Assembly: GCF_012849055.1 (NCBI RefSeq)
Contig: NZ_CP051677.1
Span: 4,913,001 to 4,977,000, forward strand
Source of the DNA: Spirosoma rhododendri
GTDB lineage: Bacteria > Bacteroidota > Bacteroidia > Cytophagales > Spirosomataceae
Length of the DNA stretch: 64,000 nt
Direction: 5' to 3'
Part shown: one piece after another, positions 17,265 through 26,902 of the stretch
How the letters are laid out: the number at the start of each line of letters is the position of its first letter
Position numbering within the stretch: the first letter of the stretch is position 1
Made by a program: the position numbers and the translations under genes
The notes under the pieces: generated by a model
What the model was told of the DNA's origin: nothing
The model's database searches: none
The model's input: the letters and a program-made list of their open reading frames with translations, nothing else

Positions 17265-18797
17265 ATGACCAGACAATTACCCCTCCTCGCGCTGCTGCTC
17301 CTGCTGACTGGAGTCGCCCATGCGCAAAACGACCTGACGCTGAAAACCCGCGCGTACCGGCAGCAGCACGAACACCAGCTACTCGACGAATTCCAGGGGC
17401 TACTGGCCATTCCCAACGTCGTTTACGATACGGTAAACATCCGCCGAACAGGTGCATACATTGCCGATATGCTCCGCAAACGGGGTATCGAACCGAAACT
17501 GCTCGACGCCAAAACACCCGGTGTACCGCCTGCCGTCTATGGGGAAGTGCGGGTGCCGGGCGCCAAACAAACGGTGATTTTCTACGCGCACTACGACGGC
17601 CAACCCGTCAACCCGAATCAGTGGGCGGATGGGCTGAAACCGTTCGAACCATCGCTCTACACACAAGCCCTCGACGCGGGCGGTCAGCCGATTCCCTTCC
17701 CCAAAGCGGGCGAACCCTTCGACCCAAACTGGCGCATCTACGGCCGCAGCACCTCCGACGATAAAGCCGGGGTGTTTGCCATTCTGAGCGCGTACGATGC
17801 CTTGCGGCAGATGAACGTGAAACCGACGGTGAATCTAAAGTTTTTCTTTGAAGGTGAGGAAGAAGCCGGATCGGTGCATCTGGGTGAGATTCTGGACAAG
17901 CACAAAGCCCTGCTCAGCAGCGATCTCTGGATCATCTGCGACGGGCCGGTGCATCAGACCGGGCGCAAGCAGGTACTGTTCGGCGTGCGGGGCGACGTGA
18001 ATATGGAGCTGAAGGTATTTGCGTCGAAACGGCCGCTGCATAGTGGGCACTACGGCAACTGGGCCCCTAACCCCGCGCTGATGCTGGCCCGGCTGCTGAC
18101 GTCGATGAAGGATGAGGATGGTAACGTGCTGATCAAGGGGTTCTACGACGACGTAACGCCCCTGAGCGAATCAGAAAAGCAGGCACTGGCCCGGATACCG
18201 CCCGTCGATGAGCAGCTTCGGCAGGAACTCGGCTTCGGACAGGCAGAAGGCGGTGGCAAGTCACTGGCGGAACTACTGATGCGTCCCTCGCTGAATATCA
18301 ACGGCTTTGCCAGCGCCAACGTCGGCAAGCTGGCGACCAACATCATCCCGACGTCTGCTACGGCCGCCCTCGACCTGCGGCTGGTGCTTGGCAACGACCC
18401 GCAGCGGCAGGTGCAGACCGTAATCGACCACGTGAAGGCGCAGGGGTATTACGTCACACAGAACGAAAGCATCACCGACGAGGAGCGTGCAAAGTACCCG
18501 CGCATCGCCCGGATCATCGCCAAATCAGGCTACCGTGCCCAGCGCACTCCGCTCGATCTGCCCATCGCGCAAACCGTCGTTAAAGCCGTGCAATCGACAG
18601 CGAAAGAGCCGATTGTGGTGCAGCCCAGTCTCGGTGGTAGCCTGCCGCTGTACCTGTTCGATCAGATTCTGCACACCCCAACGATCACGGTGCCCATCGC
18701 TAACCACGACAATAATCAGCACGCCGAAAACGAGAACCTACGCCTGCAAAACCTCTGGGACGCCTTAGAAACCTACGTCGCCCTGATGCGCCTGTGA
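17265..18797 (+). CDS. secreted M20-family dipeptidase
   Basis: Zinc metallopeptidase of the M20/M28 superfamily, 510 residues with a signal peptide (residues 1-21, LLLLTGVAHAQ). Two-metal site residues are visible: His109 (FYAHYDGQP), Asp165/166 (RSTSDDKAG), Glu198-200 (FEGEEEAGS), Asp/Gly-rich CDGPVHQTGR and the late His of NHDNNQHAENENLR. The lid domain lies between. It likely cleaves dipeptides in the periplasm for nutrition. It is the only plus-strand gene in this stretch and converges on the xisI-xisH-polA operon with 27 bases between stops. Confidence 0.9.
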   Translation: MTRQLPLLALLLLLTGVAHAQNDLTLKTRAYRQQHEHQLLDEFQGLLAIPNVVYDTVNIRRTGAYIADMLRKRGIEPKLLDAKTPGVPPAVYGEVRVPGAKQTVIFYAHYDGQPVNPNQWADGLKPFEPSLYTQALDAGGQPIPFPKAGEPFDPNWRIYGRSTSDDKAGVFAILSAYDALRQMNVKPTVNLKFFFEGEEEAGSVHLGEILDKHKALLSSDLWIICDGPVHQTGRKQVLFGVRGDVNMELKVFASKRPLHSGHYGNWAPNPALMLARLLTSMKDEDGNVLIKGFYDDVTPLSESEKQALARIPPVDEQLRQELGFGQAEGGGKSLAELLMRPSLNINGFASANVGKLATNIIPTSATAALDLRLVLGNDPQRQVQTVIDHVKAQGYYVTQNESITDEERAKYPRIARIIAKSGYRAQRTPLDLPIAQTVVKAVQSTAKEPIVVQPSLGGSLPLYLFDQILHTPTITVPIANHDNNQHAENENLRLQNLWDALETYVALMRL

Positions 18798-18824
18798 AAA
18801 CGTTGTATCCTAGAAATCGGGTAA

Positions 18825-19166
18825 TTAGGCGACAGCGAACCCTGAGTGGGCACGCATATACTCTGGCAAAAAGCCGATAACTATATCTGATGATGGTATG
18901 CCCCGCTCAAGCAAATCATCGGTGATGAGCCGATCAGTATTGTTGACCAGTATCCAGATTTTTCCCGTCGGTTTGAGTTGAAAATGCAGCACAACACTGT
19001 ACTCAAAAGCATCTTTCCGCCATCCGGTACGAATCACCTGAAAATGACCGTGATCCGTGTCAGTAATTAATTCATATTCAGCATCCGGGCCACTATTTCG
19101 ACGCTTTATAAACGCATCAAACCATTCCGTGATGATTGATGCATAGTGAACTAGTTTCTTATCCAT
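18825..19166 (-). CDS. xisI: XisI-family protein, copy 1
   Basis: 113 residues of the XisI family, first described as a factor needed with XisH for excision of the cyanobacterial fdxN element. Family regions are YELITDTDHGHFQVIRTGW, FEYSVVLHFQLKPTGKIWIL and the C-terminal signature GIPSSDIVIGFLPEYMRAHS. No catalytic site is known for XisI. It overlaps the end of xisH by 16 bases, the usual coupling for this pair. The operon order is polA, xisH, xisI. A second pair sits at 26146-26898. Local base composition is lower in G+C than polA, suggesting acquisition. Confidence 0.88.
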   Translation of the reverse strand: MDKKLVHYASIITEWFDAFIKRRNSGPDAEYELITDTDHGHFQVIRTGWRKDAFEYSVVLHFQLKPTGKIWILVNNTDRLITDDLLERGIPSSDIVIGFLPEYMRAHSGFAVA

Positions 19167-19566
19167 TTTTCTACCGTTTTGGTCTCAACATCGTAGACAA
19201 CCACGTTCAATCCGAATTTAGTCAGAATTAGCTGAGTAGCAGCCTCGGTAAAGAAAGTAGAGTAAATTCCCATCGGCACCGCTAGATACAATACGCGGTC
19301 AGGCTCCTGAATACCCATAAACGTGTGATAGTTCAGGTACTGCCCCAAAATGGTATGAAACTCATAATTGAACGATGGAGCCAGAAAACTCTTCACCTCG
19401 ACAGCTATCTTTTCCGGCCCTTTTCAGCACCCATCAATTGTTCAGCCCCGAGATCAACCTCATAACTGCGATCCATAACGTTTATATAATACGGATCGTG
19501 AGTTATTGTCCAGCCATCATTTAGCAATACGTCCCGAACGACGGGATGAAAAATATCACGTGCCAT
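19151..19566 (-). CDS. xisH: XisH-family nuclease-fold protein, copy 1, frame broken once
   Basis: XisH belongs to the PD-(D/E)xK nuclease-like fold and is paired with XisI. The start ATG lies two bases after the polA stop. The first frame gives MARDIFHPVVRDVLLNDGWT and later EVDLGAEQLMGAEKG, then stops at 19405 after 53 residues. The remainder (EKIAVEVKSFLAPSF to EKWIRN) is one frame back. With one base added at GGGCC (19416-19420), or with a -1 shift at A_AAG_GGC, the product is 138 residues, the family length, including E-x-K in AVEVKSF. It could be a sequence error, a decayed gene or a programmed frameshift. Confidence 0.8.
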
Positions 19567-19568
19567 AC

Positions 19569-22500
19569 TCAGTGCGCGATGAGCCAGTTTGCGCCAACAC
19601 CGATGCCGATTTCCATCTTGACGGCCATCGGAATGGCGTGCTTCATGATGTGGTCAACGCGTTCGCGCAGGTGGTCAATCTCGTCGCGGTGGGCGTCGAA
19701 GACAAGTTCGTCGTGAACAGTCAGGATCATTTTTGATTTCAGTTGCTCGCGCTGCATGAACTCGTGAATCTGAATCATTGCGATCTTCAGCATGTCGGCC
19801 GCGCTGCCCTGAATTGGTGCGTTGACGGCGTTGCGCTCGGCAAACATCCGGTCGGTCTGGTTGCGCGAGTTGATGTCGCGCAGGTAGCGCCGACGGCCCA
19901 GGATCGTTTCGGCATAGCCAAAGCCCCGCGCCTTTTCGATGCACTGATCGATGTAATCTTTCACCGCCGGGAAACCCGCGAAGTATTCCTCGATGATCTG
20001 CGCGGCTTCCTTTCGCGGTATCTTCAGCCGCTGGGCCAGCCCAAACGACGAGATACCGTAGATGATCCCGAAGTTGATTGTTTTGGCTTTCCGGCGCATA
20101 TCACCCGTCACCTCATCCAGCCCGACGTGGAAGACCTTACTAGCCGTCTGCGTGTGAATGTCAACGCCGTTGTTGAAGGCTTCCAGCATGGTTTGGTCGC
20201 CACTGAAAGCGGCCATGATGCGGAGTTCAATCTGCGAATAGTCGGCCGACATGATCTGAAACTCCGGCCCGCGTGGCACGAATGCTTTGCGGATTTCGCG
20301 GCCCCGTGGTGTTCGGATCGGGATGTTTTGCAGGTTCGGGTTGGCCGACGACAGCCGCCCGGTGCTGGCCACCGCCTGATTGAACGACGTGTGGATACGG
20401 CCGTCGCGCTTGCTGATGAGCAGCGGCAGCGCGTCGACGTAGGTATTCTTTAGCTTAATCAGTTCGCGGTAATCGAGAATTTTCTGCACGATCTCGTTGT
20501 CGCCTTCGAGTTTCGACAGTACTTCCTCACCCGTCGCATACTGGCCGGTTTTCGTCTTTTTGGCGTTCTTGTCCAGCTTGAGTTTGTCAAACAGAATCTC
20601 GCCCAGTTGCTTCGGCGAACCGATGTTGAACGTCTCCCCGGCGATACTGAAAATCTCCTGCTGCACCTGCCGCATGTCCGTTTCCAGCGTCGCCGACAGT
20701 TCGGCCAATGCATTCGTATCGATCGTGATACCTTCCAGTTCCAGATCGGTCAGCACCTGTACCAGCGGCATCTCGACTTGATCGAACAGCTTGTGCAGGC
20801 TGTCTTTCTCCAGCTGAGGTGCAAACGTGTGCTTGAGTTGCAGCGTAATGTCGGCGTCTTCCCCGGCATAGTCGACCACTTTCTGGATGTCGACGTCGCG
20901 CATGGTCAGCTGGCCTTTGCCTTTCTTACCAATCAGCGATTCGATCTCGACCGGGCTGTAGTTGAGGTACGTCATGGCCATCATGTCCATGTTGTGCCGC
21001 ATTTCGGGTTCGATCAGATAGTGGGCAATCATCGTATCGAACAGCTTGCCCTGCACCTCGACGCCGTATTTTTTCAGCATCAGCAGGTCGTACTTCAGAT
21101 TCTGACCGATCTTTTCGATGGCTGGGTTGGCAAAAACGGGCTTGAACTGATCGACAATGGCCTGCGCTTCGGTGCGGTCGGGCGGAACGGGCACGTAAAA
21201 CGCTTCACCCGTCCGGTAGGCAAACGAAAGTCCTACCAGATCGGCCTCGACGGGGTCGATGGCCGTCGTTTCGGAGTCGAAGCAAAAGCTTTCCTGCTGA
21301 TTCAGAAAATGCACCAGACTGTCGCGCAGTGCTGCCGTGTCGACCAGCCGGTAGTCGTGAACGGTCGTCAGGATGGTTTTCCGGCGTTCGGGCTGTACCT
21401 CATCGATTTCGTAGTCGGGGTATACATCCAGATAAGCCGGTGCTTCCGTCACCGTGTCGACGGACCGCTCCGCACCAGCCGTATCGTCCGTCGTAACGGT
21501 TTCGGTTACGGCATCGGGCGTCGCTTCCGACCCCGACGCGGCAGGCACTTGCACAGGCGTTTTCTTCGCCCGTTTCTTCGGTTCGGCCGGTGCAGGAGCA
21601 TCTACACCGGACGCATTCGTACCGGAAGGTTCGCTACCAATCGACCCAAAATCAAACGGCAGTTCGTCGGCCCCCGACGGGTTTACGGCCCCATGTTTGG
21701 GAAAGGCAGGAACGCCGGTGCATCCCCACCCGGCGAGTCGAACAGGTTCATCTGCCCGGCAGCGGGTTTGTTCTGGAACGCGGTGGGCAGTGGCTGCTCG
21801 TCGTAATTACTACCCAGCAACCGGCTCTTCATCTGCCGAAATTCCAGCTCATCAAGCAGGTTCGCCAGCCGGGGTTTGTCGTATTCGGTGTGGCGCAGCT
21901 TGTCTTCGTCAAACGCCAATGGTACGTCGAGGTGAATCGTTGCCAATTGCTTCGAGAGCATGCCCTGCTGGGCAAAATTGGTAACGTTCTCGCGCAGTTT
22001 GCCTTTCAACTGATCGGCGTTGGCGATTAGGTTTTCGACGGAACCAAAGTCAGCAATAAGCTTCTGGGCGGTCTTTTCCCCCACGCCAGGAATACCGGGA
22101 ATATTGTCGACCGAATCGCCAACCAGCCCCAGCATATCCGTTACCTGCTCGATACGCTCGATCTGCCAGCGTTCGAGTACGTCTTTCACACCCAGCTTTT
22201 CGGCAGGTTTGCCCATGAACGCAGGCTTGTAAATATGCACATGCTCCTCGACCAACTGCCCATAGTCTTTGTCGGGCGTCATCATATATACCTCAAAATC
22301 AGCCAGTGCCGCTTTCTTGGCGATGGTCCCGATGATATCGTCGGCCTCGTACCCATCCAGAATCAGAATTGGGATGTGCATGGCTTCGATGATTTGCTTG
22401 ATGTAGGGCGTCGCGACGCTGATATCTTCGGGCTGTTTCTGCCGGGTGGCCTTGTATTCCGGAAATTGCTCGTGCCGGAACGTCTTCTTCGACGAGTCGA

Positions 22501-22687
22501 ACGCTACCCCGATGTGGGTTGGTTTTTCTTTCGTCAGCACCTCGATCATGGCGTTCATAAAACCAAAAACGGCCGAGGTATTGACCCCGCGTGATGAAAT
22601 CCGGGGCGACTTACTGAAGGCGAAATGAGCGCGGTAGATCAACGCGAGGGCGTCGAGCAAAAACAGTTTTTTCTGGGGTTTGGCCAT
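19569..22687 (-). CDS. polA: DNA polymerase I, frame broken in the inter-domain linker
   Basis: Repair and Okazaki-processing polymerase. The 5'-nuclease part starts MAKPQKKLFLLDALALIYRA (internal ATG; upstream 24 codons rejected) with GYEADDIIG and the PGIPGVGEKTAQKL hairpin. The 3'-5' exonuclease has FDSETTAIDP, so it looks active. Polymerase motifs A (DYSQIELRIMA), B (RRKAKTINFGIIYG) and C (TVHDELVFD) are intact. The first frame ends FPNMGP at 21683. Adding one base to GGGG at 21689-21692 (minus strand) joins it through a 60-residue Ala/Pro/Thr-rich linker, giving 1039 residues. The break falls between functional units, so two separate proteins are also conceivable. xisH follows. Confidence 0.9.
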
Positions 22688-22756
22688 GCGAAAAAGCAGA
22701 CAATACAAATACGAAACAGTCGGTAGTTTGCCATCACAGCATACGCCTACCGCCCA

Positions 22757-22764
22757 CAAAGATA
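22757..22764 (-). promoter_or_regulatory. possible -7 box for polA
   Basis: Minus-strand TATCTTTG, an exact TAnnTTTG match, about 70 bases upstream of the chosen polA start. No convincing -33 box was fixed. If used, transcription starts inside the longer reading frame, which supports the internal ATG as start. Confidence 0.4.
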
Positions 22765-22842
22765 CCAGCCCTGACGACAGATCAGTGCCTTTTTACCTAA
22801 CAGTTCCGGGCCGGTTTTGATTCCGGTTTTTTCCGGCTAGCG

Positions 22843-22888
22843 CAACGCAAAACGGCCATTCCTGTGCAGAAATGGCCGTTTTGCGTTG
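22843..22888. terminator. perfect 18-base hairpin in the polA-fasciclin gap
   Basis: Arms CAACGCAAAACGGCCATT and its exact inverse around a 10-base loop. It lies between the fasciclin gene stop and the polA promoter, both minus strand, so it most likely ends the fasciclin transcript. There is no strong T run outside the stem. Confidence 0.65.
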
Positions 22889-22914
22889 TCGATAAAGGAC
22901 AGCTATTATCTCCC

Positions 22915-22937
22915 ACAGCATCCTGCTGTCAGGGACA
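22915..22937. repeat. single GGGACA-tailed hairpin
   Basis: ACAGCATCCTGCTGT hairpin followed by CAGGGACA, a single unit of the repeat found as a head-to-head pair at 5596-5689. It lies 16 bases beyond the fasciclin stop codon. Confidence 0.65.
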
Positions 22938-22952
22938 AATTTATGGCTTGAA

Positions 22953-24019
22953 TTAAGGTAGCAGCAGCCGATCGATCACGTGAACGACGCCGTTGGTAGC
23001 CGTAATGTCGGGGGCGGTAATGCCTGATGCCGTGCCGCCGTTACGCCGACCCGTTACGGTCAGGGCGGTAGTGCTCGTGCCAGCCGTGATCGTGCCCCCT
23101 GCGCCGTCGTCAGGCTCGACCCGGCCGTAATGAGTGGGCTGTATACCCGACCCGGTACAACGTGGTAAGTCAGAATTTTACGCAGCGAATCAACGGGCAT
23201 CGCGCTCACATCAGCCACCGACCGTATCGACGGAACGGCGGCTGTAAAGGCCGCATCGGTCGGAGCAAAGACGGTGACGGGCGCGGTGGTCGAAGTCAGT
23301 GCCGACAGGATACCGGCGCGGGCTACGGCGGCATTCAAAAACGTAAACGACAGCGTGGGCCGCAGCGTGGGGATACCCTGAATAGTCGCAGCGATGTCCC
23401 CGAAGGCCGGGGGCAGCAGCAGCCGGTCGATGGGGTATATGATTCCGTTGCTGGCATTCGTGCCTGATGTCAGAATACGAGCCCCGTTGACAGAAAAAAC
23501 CGTCGCGGTTGTCGAAGTGGCCGTCGTCGAGGTAGCCGTTGTTGAGGTACCTGTTGTCGAGGTCGTTGTTGTTAGTGTACCTTTCGAGAGGTAAACCGAA
23601 CTCCCGGCGGCCGTAGTCTGGGCCGTGTTGAAACCCGTTGGTATCGACGAAGCATCGAGCCGGGTGGCCAGCACGTGGTACTGCAACACCGCCTGTAGCT
23701 GGGCGACCGAAAGCGCGCTGATAGCGTTTGCATCGGTATAGCCAGCGGCTTTGAATGCATCGTCAGTGGGCGCAAACAACGTGTATGTTCCGGCCTGACC
23801 CAGCGTTCCGCTCAGACCAGCCCGCTGAAGGGCTGCGTTCAACAAAGTGAACCGATTCCCGACTGACCCGTTCCCGTTTACAATCAGGTCGTTGATCGTC
23901 GATACTGTAGGCGTGTTGTCGTCGTTGGGTTTGCAGGAAGTTAGGTAGCCTAACATCAGCAGCAGCAGAGGAAGCAGGGCCGTTGTCCGAACAGTGGCCT
24001 TTGGGTAATCGGTGTGCAT
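22953..24019 (-). CDS. two-domain fasciclin lipoprotein, frame broken near the end
   Basis: Surface adhesion-type lipoprotein with two FAS1 domains. Start at MHTDYPKATVRTTALLPLLL, with lipobox LTSC. FAS1-1 has NRFTLLNAALQRAGLSGTL and YTLFAPTDDAF; FAS1-2 has SFTFLNAAVARAGILSAL, VTVFAPTDAAFTAAVP and LTYHVVPGRVYS. Within FAS1-1 a 15-base repeat encodes Ser-Thr-Thr-Ala-Thr units. The frame then fails after TTAQG. Adding one base to GGGGG at 23095-23099 (minus strand) yields GTITAGTSTTALTVTGRRNG and the expected NGVVHVIDRLLLP ending, 355 residues. As written, the last strand and helix of FAS1-2 would be lost. Confidence 0.83.
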
Positions 24020-24199
24020 TGGTAGAAGGTTTGGAACTAGATACATCGGAGCGACAAAGTCTCGTTCTTGGCAAACCCCCGGTCAGGTTAAAATGTTGTT
24101 CTGACCGGGCCGGATGCCCTTAATACTGGTCGGATTGCCGTATTTAGCTGAGTTAATCCGTTGATTTTACGCGCAATCGATTTGTTAAATCCCTGACAC

Positions 24200-24685
24200 A
24201 TGCCTTACTCCATTCGCACTATTTGCCATCTGCTGATCCTCCTGCTTATCGGGCTGGGCTGCAAATCGAATTCGTCGTCAGACAGCACCAATGCCGATTC
24301 GACAGCCGTAACGCAAACGACTACGGCATCGGCAGTATCGGCACCACCAGATTCGCTTTGTTTTCGGCAGGTATTCAATCGCGATACAACCTCGCTAAAA
24401 CTGGTACTGACAGGCGACCGGGCGTCGGGGCAGATCGACGTGAACCCCTACGAGAAAGACCAGGCGCGTGGCCCGTTCAGCGGTACCCGAACCGGCAACA
24501 CCATCACCGCCGACTGGCAACGGTCGGGCGAGGGCGTGACCGAAACCCATGTGCTGACCATGACGCTGTCGGGCGACTCAATTGCCTGGGGCGATGGCGA
24601 GCGCGTACAGCAGCAGGGCAAATGGGTACTGAAACAACCCGGCGGAACCTACCGCTACGCACTGGCGAAAACAGCCTGCCGGTAG
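24200..24685 (+). CDS. hypothetical lipoprotein, 161 aa
   Basis: Lipoprotein signal with lipobox LGLGC (Cys21), a Ser/Thr-rich spacer of about 30 residues, then a compact domain of about 100 residues: SLCFRQVFNRDTTSLKLVLT, YEKDQARGPFSGTRTGNTIT and DSIAWGDGERVQQQGKWVL. The pattern of short paired strands suggests a small beta-barrel, but I recognise no named family. It is the first of two plus-strand genes; the sugar dehydrogenase gene starts about 150 bases later. Confidence 0.72.
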   Translation: MPYSIRTICHLLILLLIGLGCKSNSSSDSTNADSTAVTQTTTASAVSAPPDSLCFRQVFNRDTTSLKLVLTGDRASGQIDVNPYEKDQARGPFSGTRTGNTITADWQRSGEGVTETHVLTMTLSGDSIAWGDGERVQQQGKWVLKQPGGTYRYALAKTACR

Positions 24686-24833
24686 TAGGAACAACAGACG
24701 GCGAAATCAGAGTCTGGCCTGAACTGCTCATTATATCAGCCAATTTGAACTGTTCGCTATTCGTTATTTGTAAACACAGAGTACAGGGGTTTCCCTCTGC
24801 CACTCAACCAATAACCACGACGAAAACACCCCA

Positions 24834-26074
24834 ATGCCAACAGTACCAACTCAACTATTCCTGCTCCTGGCGGCATCCGCGCTGGCACTAACCACCTACG
24901 GGCAGCAGACAGCCGGTAACCAGACCACCGCATCGACAGCAGGGGCTCTCCCCCGGTAGAAACCAAGGAGCCAAATTCAGCTTACAAGCCAGCGATGGCG
25001 GGGCAGACCCGGATTGCGGGCGTGAAAACGACGACACCCTACGAAGGGAAAGTCCTGACGGAGTCGCTTAAAAATCCGTGGGGTATCACCAGCCTACCCG
25101 ACGGTCGACTGCTCATCACCGAGCGGGAAGGCACCATGCGTATCGCTACGGCAGATGGTAAAGTAAGCGAACCCATTACGGGCCTGCCGAAGGTCAACGC
25201 CAAAGGTCAGGGCGGTCTGCTCGGGGTCCGGGTCGATCCTGATTTCGCCAAAAACCGCATGGTCTATTGGGTGTTTTCCGAGCCACTGCCCGAAGGAAAC
25301 CTGACGGCCGTTGCCAAAGGCAAACTAGCCGCCGACGAGAAAACGATTCAAGACCCAACGGTAATCTACCGCGCTACACCCGCATACAAAGGCACGCTGC
25401 ACTACGGCGGCCGGATTCTGATTGCTCCCGACGGCAACCTGTTTGTGAGCACCGGCGAACGCTCTGATCTGGTCACCCGCCCGCAGGCACAGTCGCTCAC
25501 GTCGGGGCTGGGTAAGGTAATCCGCATTACGAAAGACGGGCAACCCGCCCCCGGCAACCCCTTTGCTGGTCAGGCCGGTGCGCGTCCTGAATTATATTCG
25601 TATGGACACCGCAACGTGCAGGGTCTGGCATTCCAGCCGGGATCGGGCGATCTGTGGGAAGTGGAGTTCGGCCCACGCGGGGGCGACGAGCTGAACCACA
25701 TTCAGCCCGGCAAAAACTACGGCTGGCCAACGATCACCTACGGCATCGAGTATGCCGGTCCGAAAGTGGGCGAAGGCATTCAGCAGAAAGAAGGCATGGA
25801 GCAGCCCGTATACTATTGGGACCCGGTGCTCTCGCCGAGCGGCATGACTTTCTACACCGGCGACATGATGCCCGAGTGGAAAAATAACCTGTTTATCGGT
25901 GGCCTGAGTAGTATGCACATTGCCCGGCTCGTCATCGAAAACGGCAAAGTGGTGGGCGAAGAGCGACTGCTACCCGACGAATACCAGCGTTTCCGCGACG
26001 TAACGCAGGGCAACGACGGTGCGCTCTACGCCGTCACCGATCAGGGACGACTATACCGGATTGCGAAGAAGTAA
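24834..26074 (+). CDS. PQQ-type soluble aldose sugar dehydrogenase, frame broken near the N-terminus
   Basis: Six-bladed beta-propeller of the glucose/sorbosone dehydrogenase family, oxidising sugars in the periplasm with PQQ. Propeller marks are LKNPWGITSLPDGRLLITER, GGLLGVRVDPDF, LHYGGRILIAPDGNLFVSTG, YSYGHRNVQGLAF and ELNHIQPGKNYGWP. The signal peptide (MPTVPTQLFLLLAASALALT) lies in another frame that stops at 24958. One added base in CCCCC at 24950-24954 (or GGGG at 24942-24945) joins them into 413 residues. Without the join the product would start at MAGQTRIAGV and stay in the cytoplasm, which is implausible for this family. No PQQ synthesis genes are nearby. Confidence 0.85.
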
Positions 26075-26090
26075 GTAGGTCAACGTTTGT

Positions 26091-26135
26091 TAAACGAACA
26101 GCCCCGGATTCATCGAATTCGGGGCTGTTCGTTTA
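26091..26135. terminator. bidirectional hairpin terminator
   Basis: Twenty-base arms (TAAACGAACAGCCCCGGATT and its inverse with one mismatch) around a five-base loop, with T-rich ends on both strands. It separates the plus-strand sugar dehydrogenase from the minus-strand xisI copy 2 and fits both. Confidence 0.85.
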
Positions 26136-26145
26136 ATATCCGGGA

Positions 26146-26484
26146 TCAGGCCCGGTGTAGTTTACTGTGCCGGCGGGCCTGTTCAGAAATAAAGCCAAGC
26201 ACAATATCGTCTGGGTCAACACCGCGTTGGACCAACTCGTCTGCGATGAGCGCATCGGTATTATTCTGTTGAATCCATACCTGCTTGTCGATCAGGTCGA
26301 AGTGTAGCATGACGTTGTATACGAACCTGTTGTTGTGCCATCCTATCGCCAGCAGCTGATAGTGGTCATGTACCGTATCGGTCACCAGTTGTGTTTTGAT
26401 ATCGGGCGTAGCACTCTTCCGAAGCGACGCGTATTCCTCCAGTAATTCTTTAAGAATAGCGCGGTAACGACTTAGCGTATCCAT
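26146..26484 (-). CDS. xisI: XisI-family protein, copy 2
   Basis: 112 residues, clearly homologous to copy 1: LVTDTVHDHYQLLAIGWHNN aligns with the first family region, FVYNVMLHFDLIDKQVWI with the second, and GVDPDDIVLGFISEQARRHS with the C-terminal signature. The two copies differ at many positions, so they are not a recent duplication. The start overlaps the end of the xisH-2 frame by 13 bases. Order is dnaE, xisH, xisI. The gene itself is intact although its partner is broken. Confidence 0.88.
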   Translation of the reverse strand: MDTLSRYRAILKELLEEYASLRKSATPDIKTQLVTDTVHDHYQLLAIGWHNNRFVYNVMLHFDLIDKQVWIQQNNTDALIADELVQRGVDPDDIVLGFISEQARRHSKLHRA

Positions 26485-26898
26485 TGCACGACGGTTAATG
26501 ATTCAGGATTAAAGACAATCAATTCGATGCGGTAACGACTAATGGCTTTCTGAATGAACGGACGTTGAAAGAAGTTTTCCCACGCTTCCTCCGGTATAGC
26601 CAGCCAAAGGGTTCGTTCCGGGTCGAGTTCTTCTAAAGATAACCGGTAATTTTCATACTGTCCCAGTGCTTTGTGAAACTCTGATACGGGTGATTGATCG
26701 AGAAACGACTTGATCGCACCGGCGACCCGGCTCTACCGCGATACGTTCTTTCCCCCGCACTGCCCCAATTACTCGCTCGGCCCCTAAATCGGCGAAAAGC
26801 GTTACATCGCCAATCGTCAAATCCAGCGGGTCATCTGTGATAACCCATCCATCGTTTTCCAGCGCCGTCCGGGCCGCTTTATGGTAGTAGTCCCGCAT
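26472..26898 (-). pseudogene. xisH: XisH-family gene, copy 2, disrupted by a 16-base insertion
   Basis: Starts four bases after the dnaE stop with MRDYYHKAARTALENDGWVI, then LTIGDVTLFADLGAERVIGA and ERIAVE. There the frame is lost: the 16 bases 26715-26730 separate the codon for the catalytic-type Glu from ATC AAG TCG (IKS). The following frame is sound: KSFLDQSPVSEFHKALGQYE through VFNPESLTVVQWIR, ending at 26472. Removing the 16 bases gives 136 residues, the family length. The insert (CGCACCGGCGACCCGG, plus strand) is two near-identical 8-base units. The written frame encodes an 81-residue dead end at 26653. Confidence 0.82.
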
Positions 26899-26902
26899 CC
26901 CC

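Noticed and set aside
20607..21806. 399-codon open frame opposite polA
   Set aside because: Antisense shadow; polA polymerase and exonuclease motifs cover this stretch.
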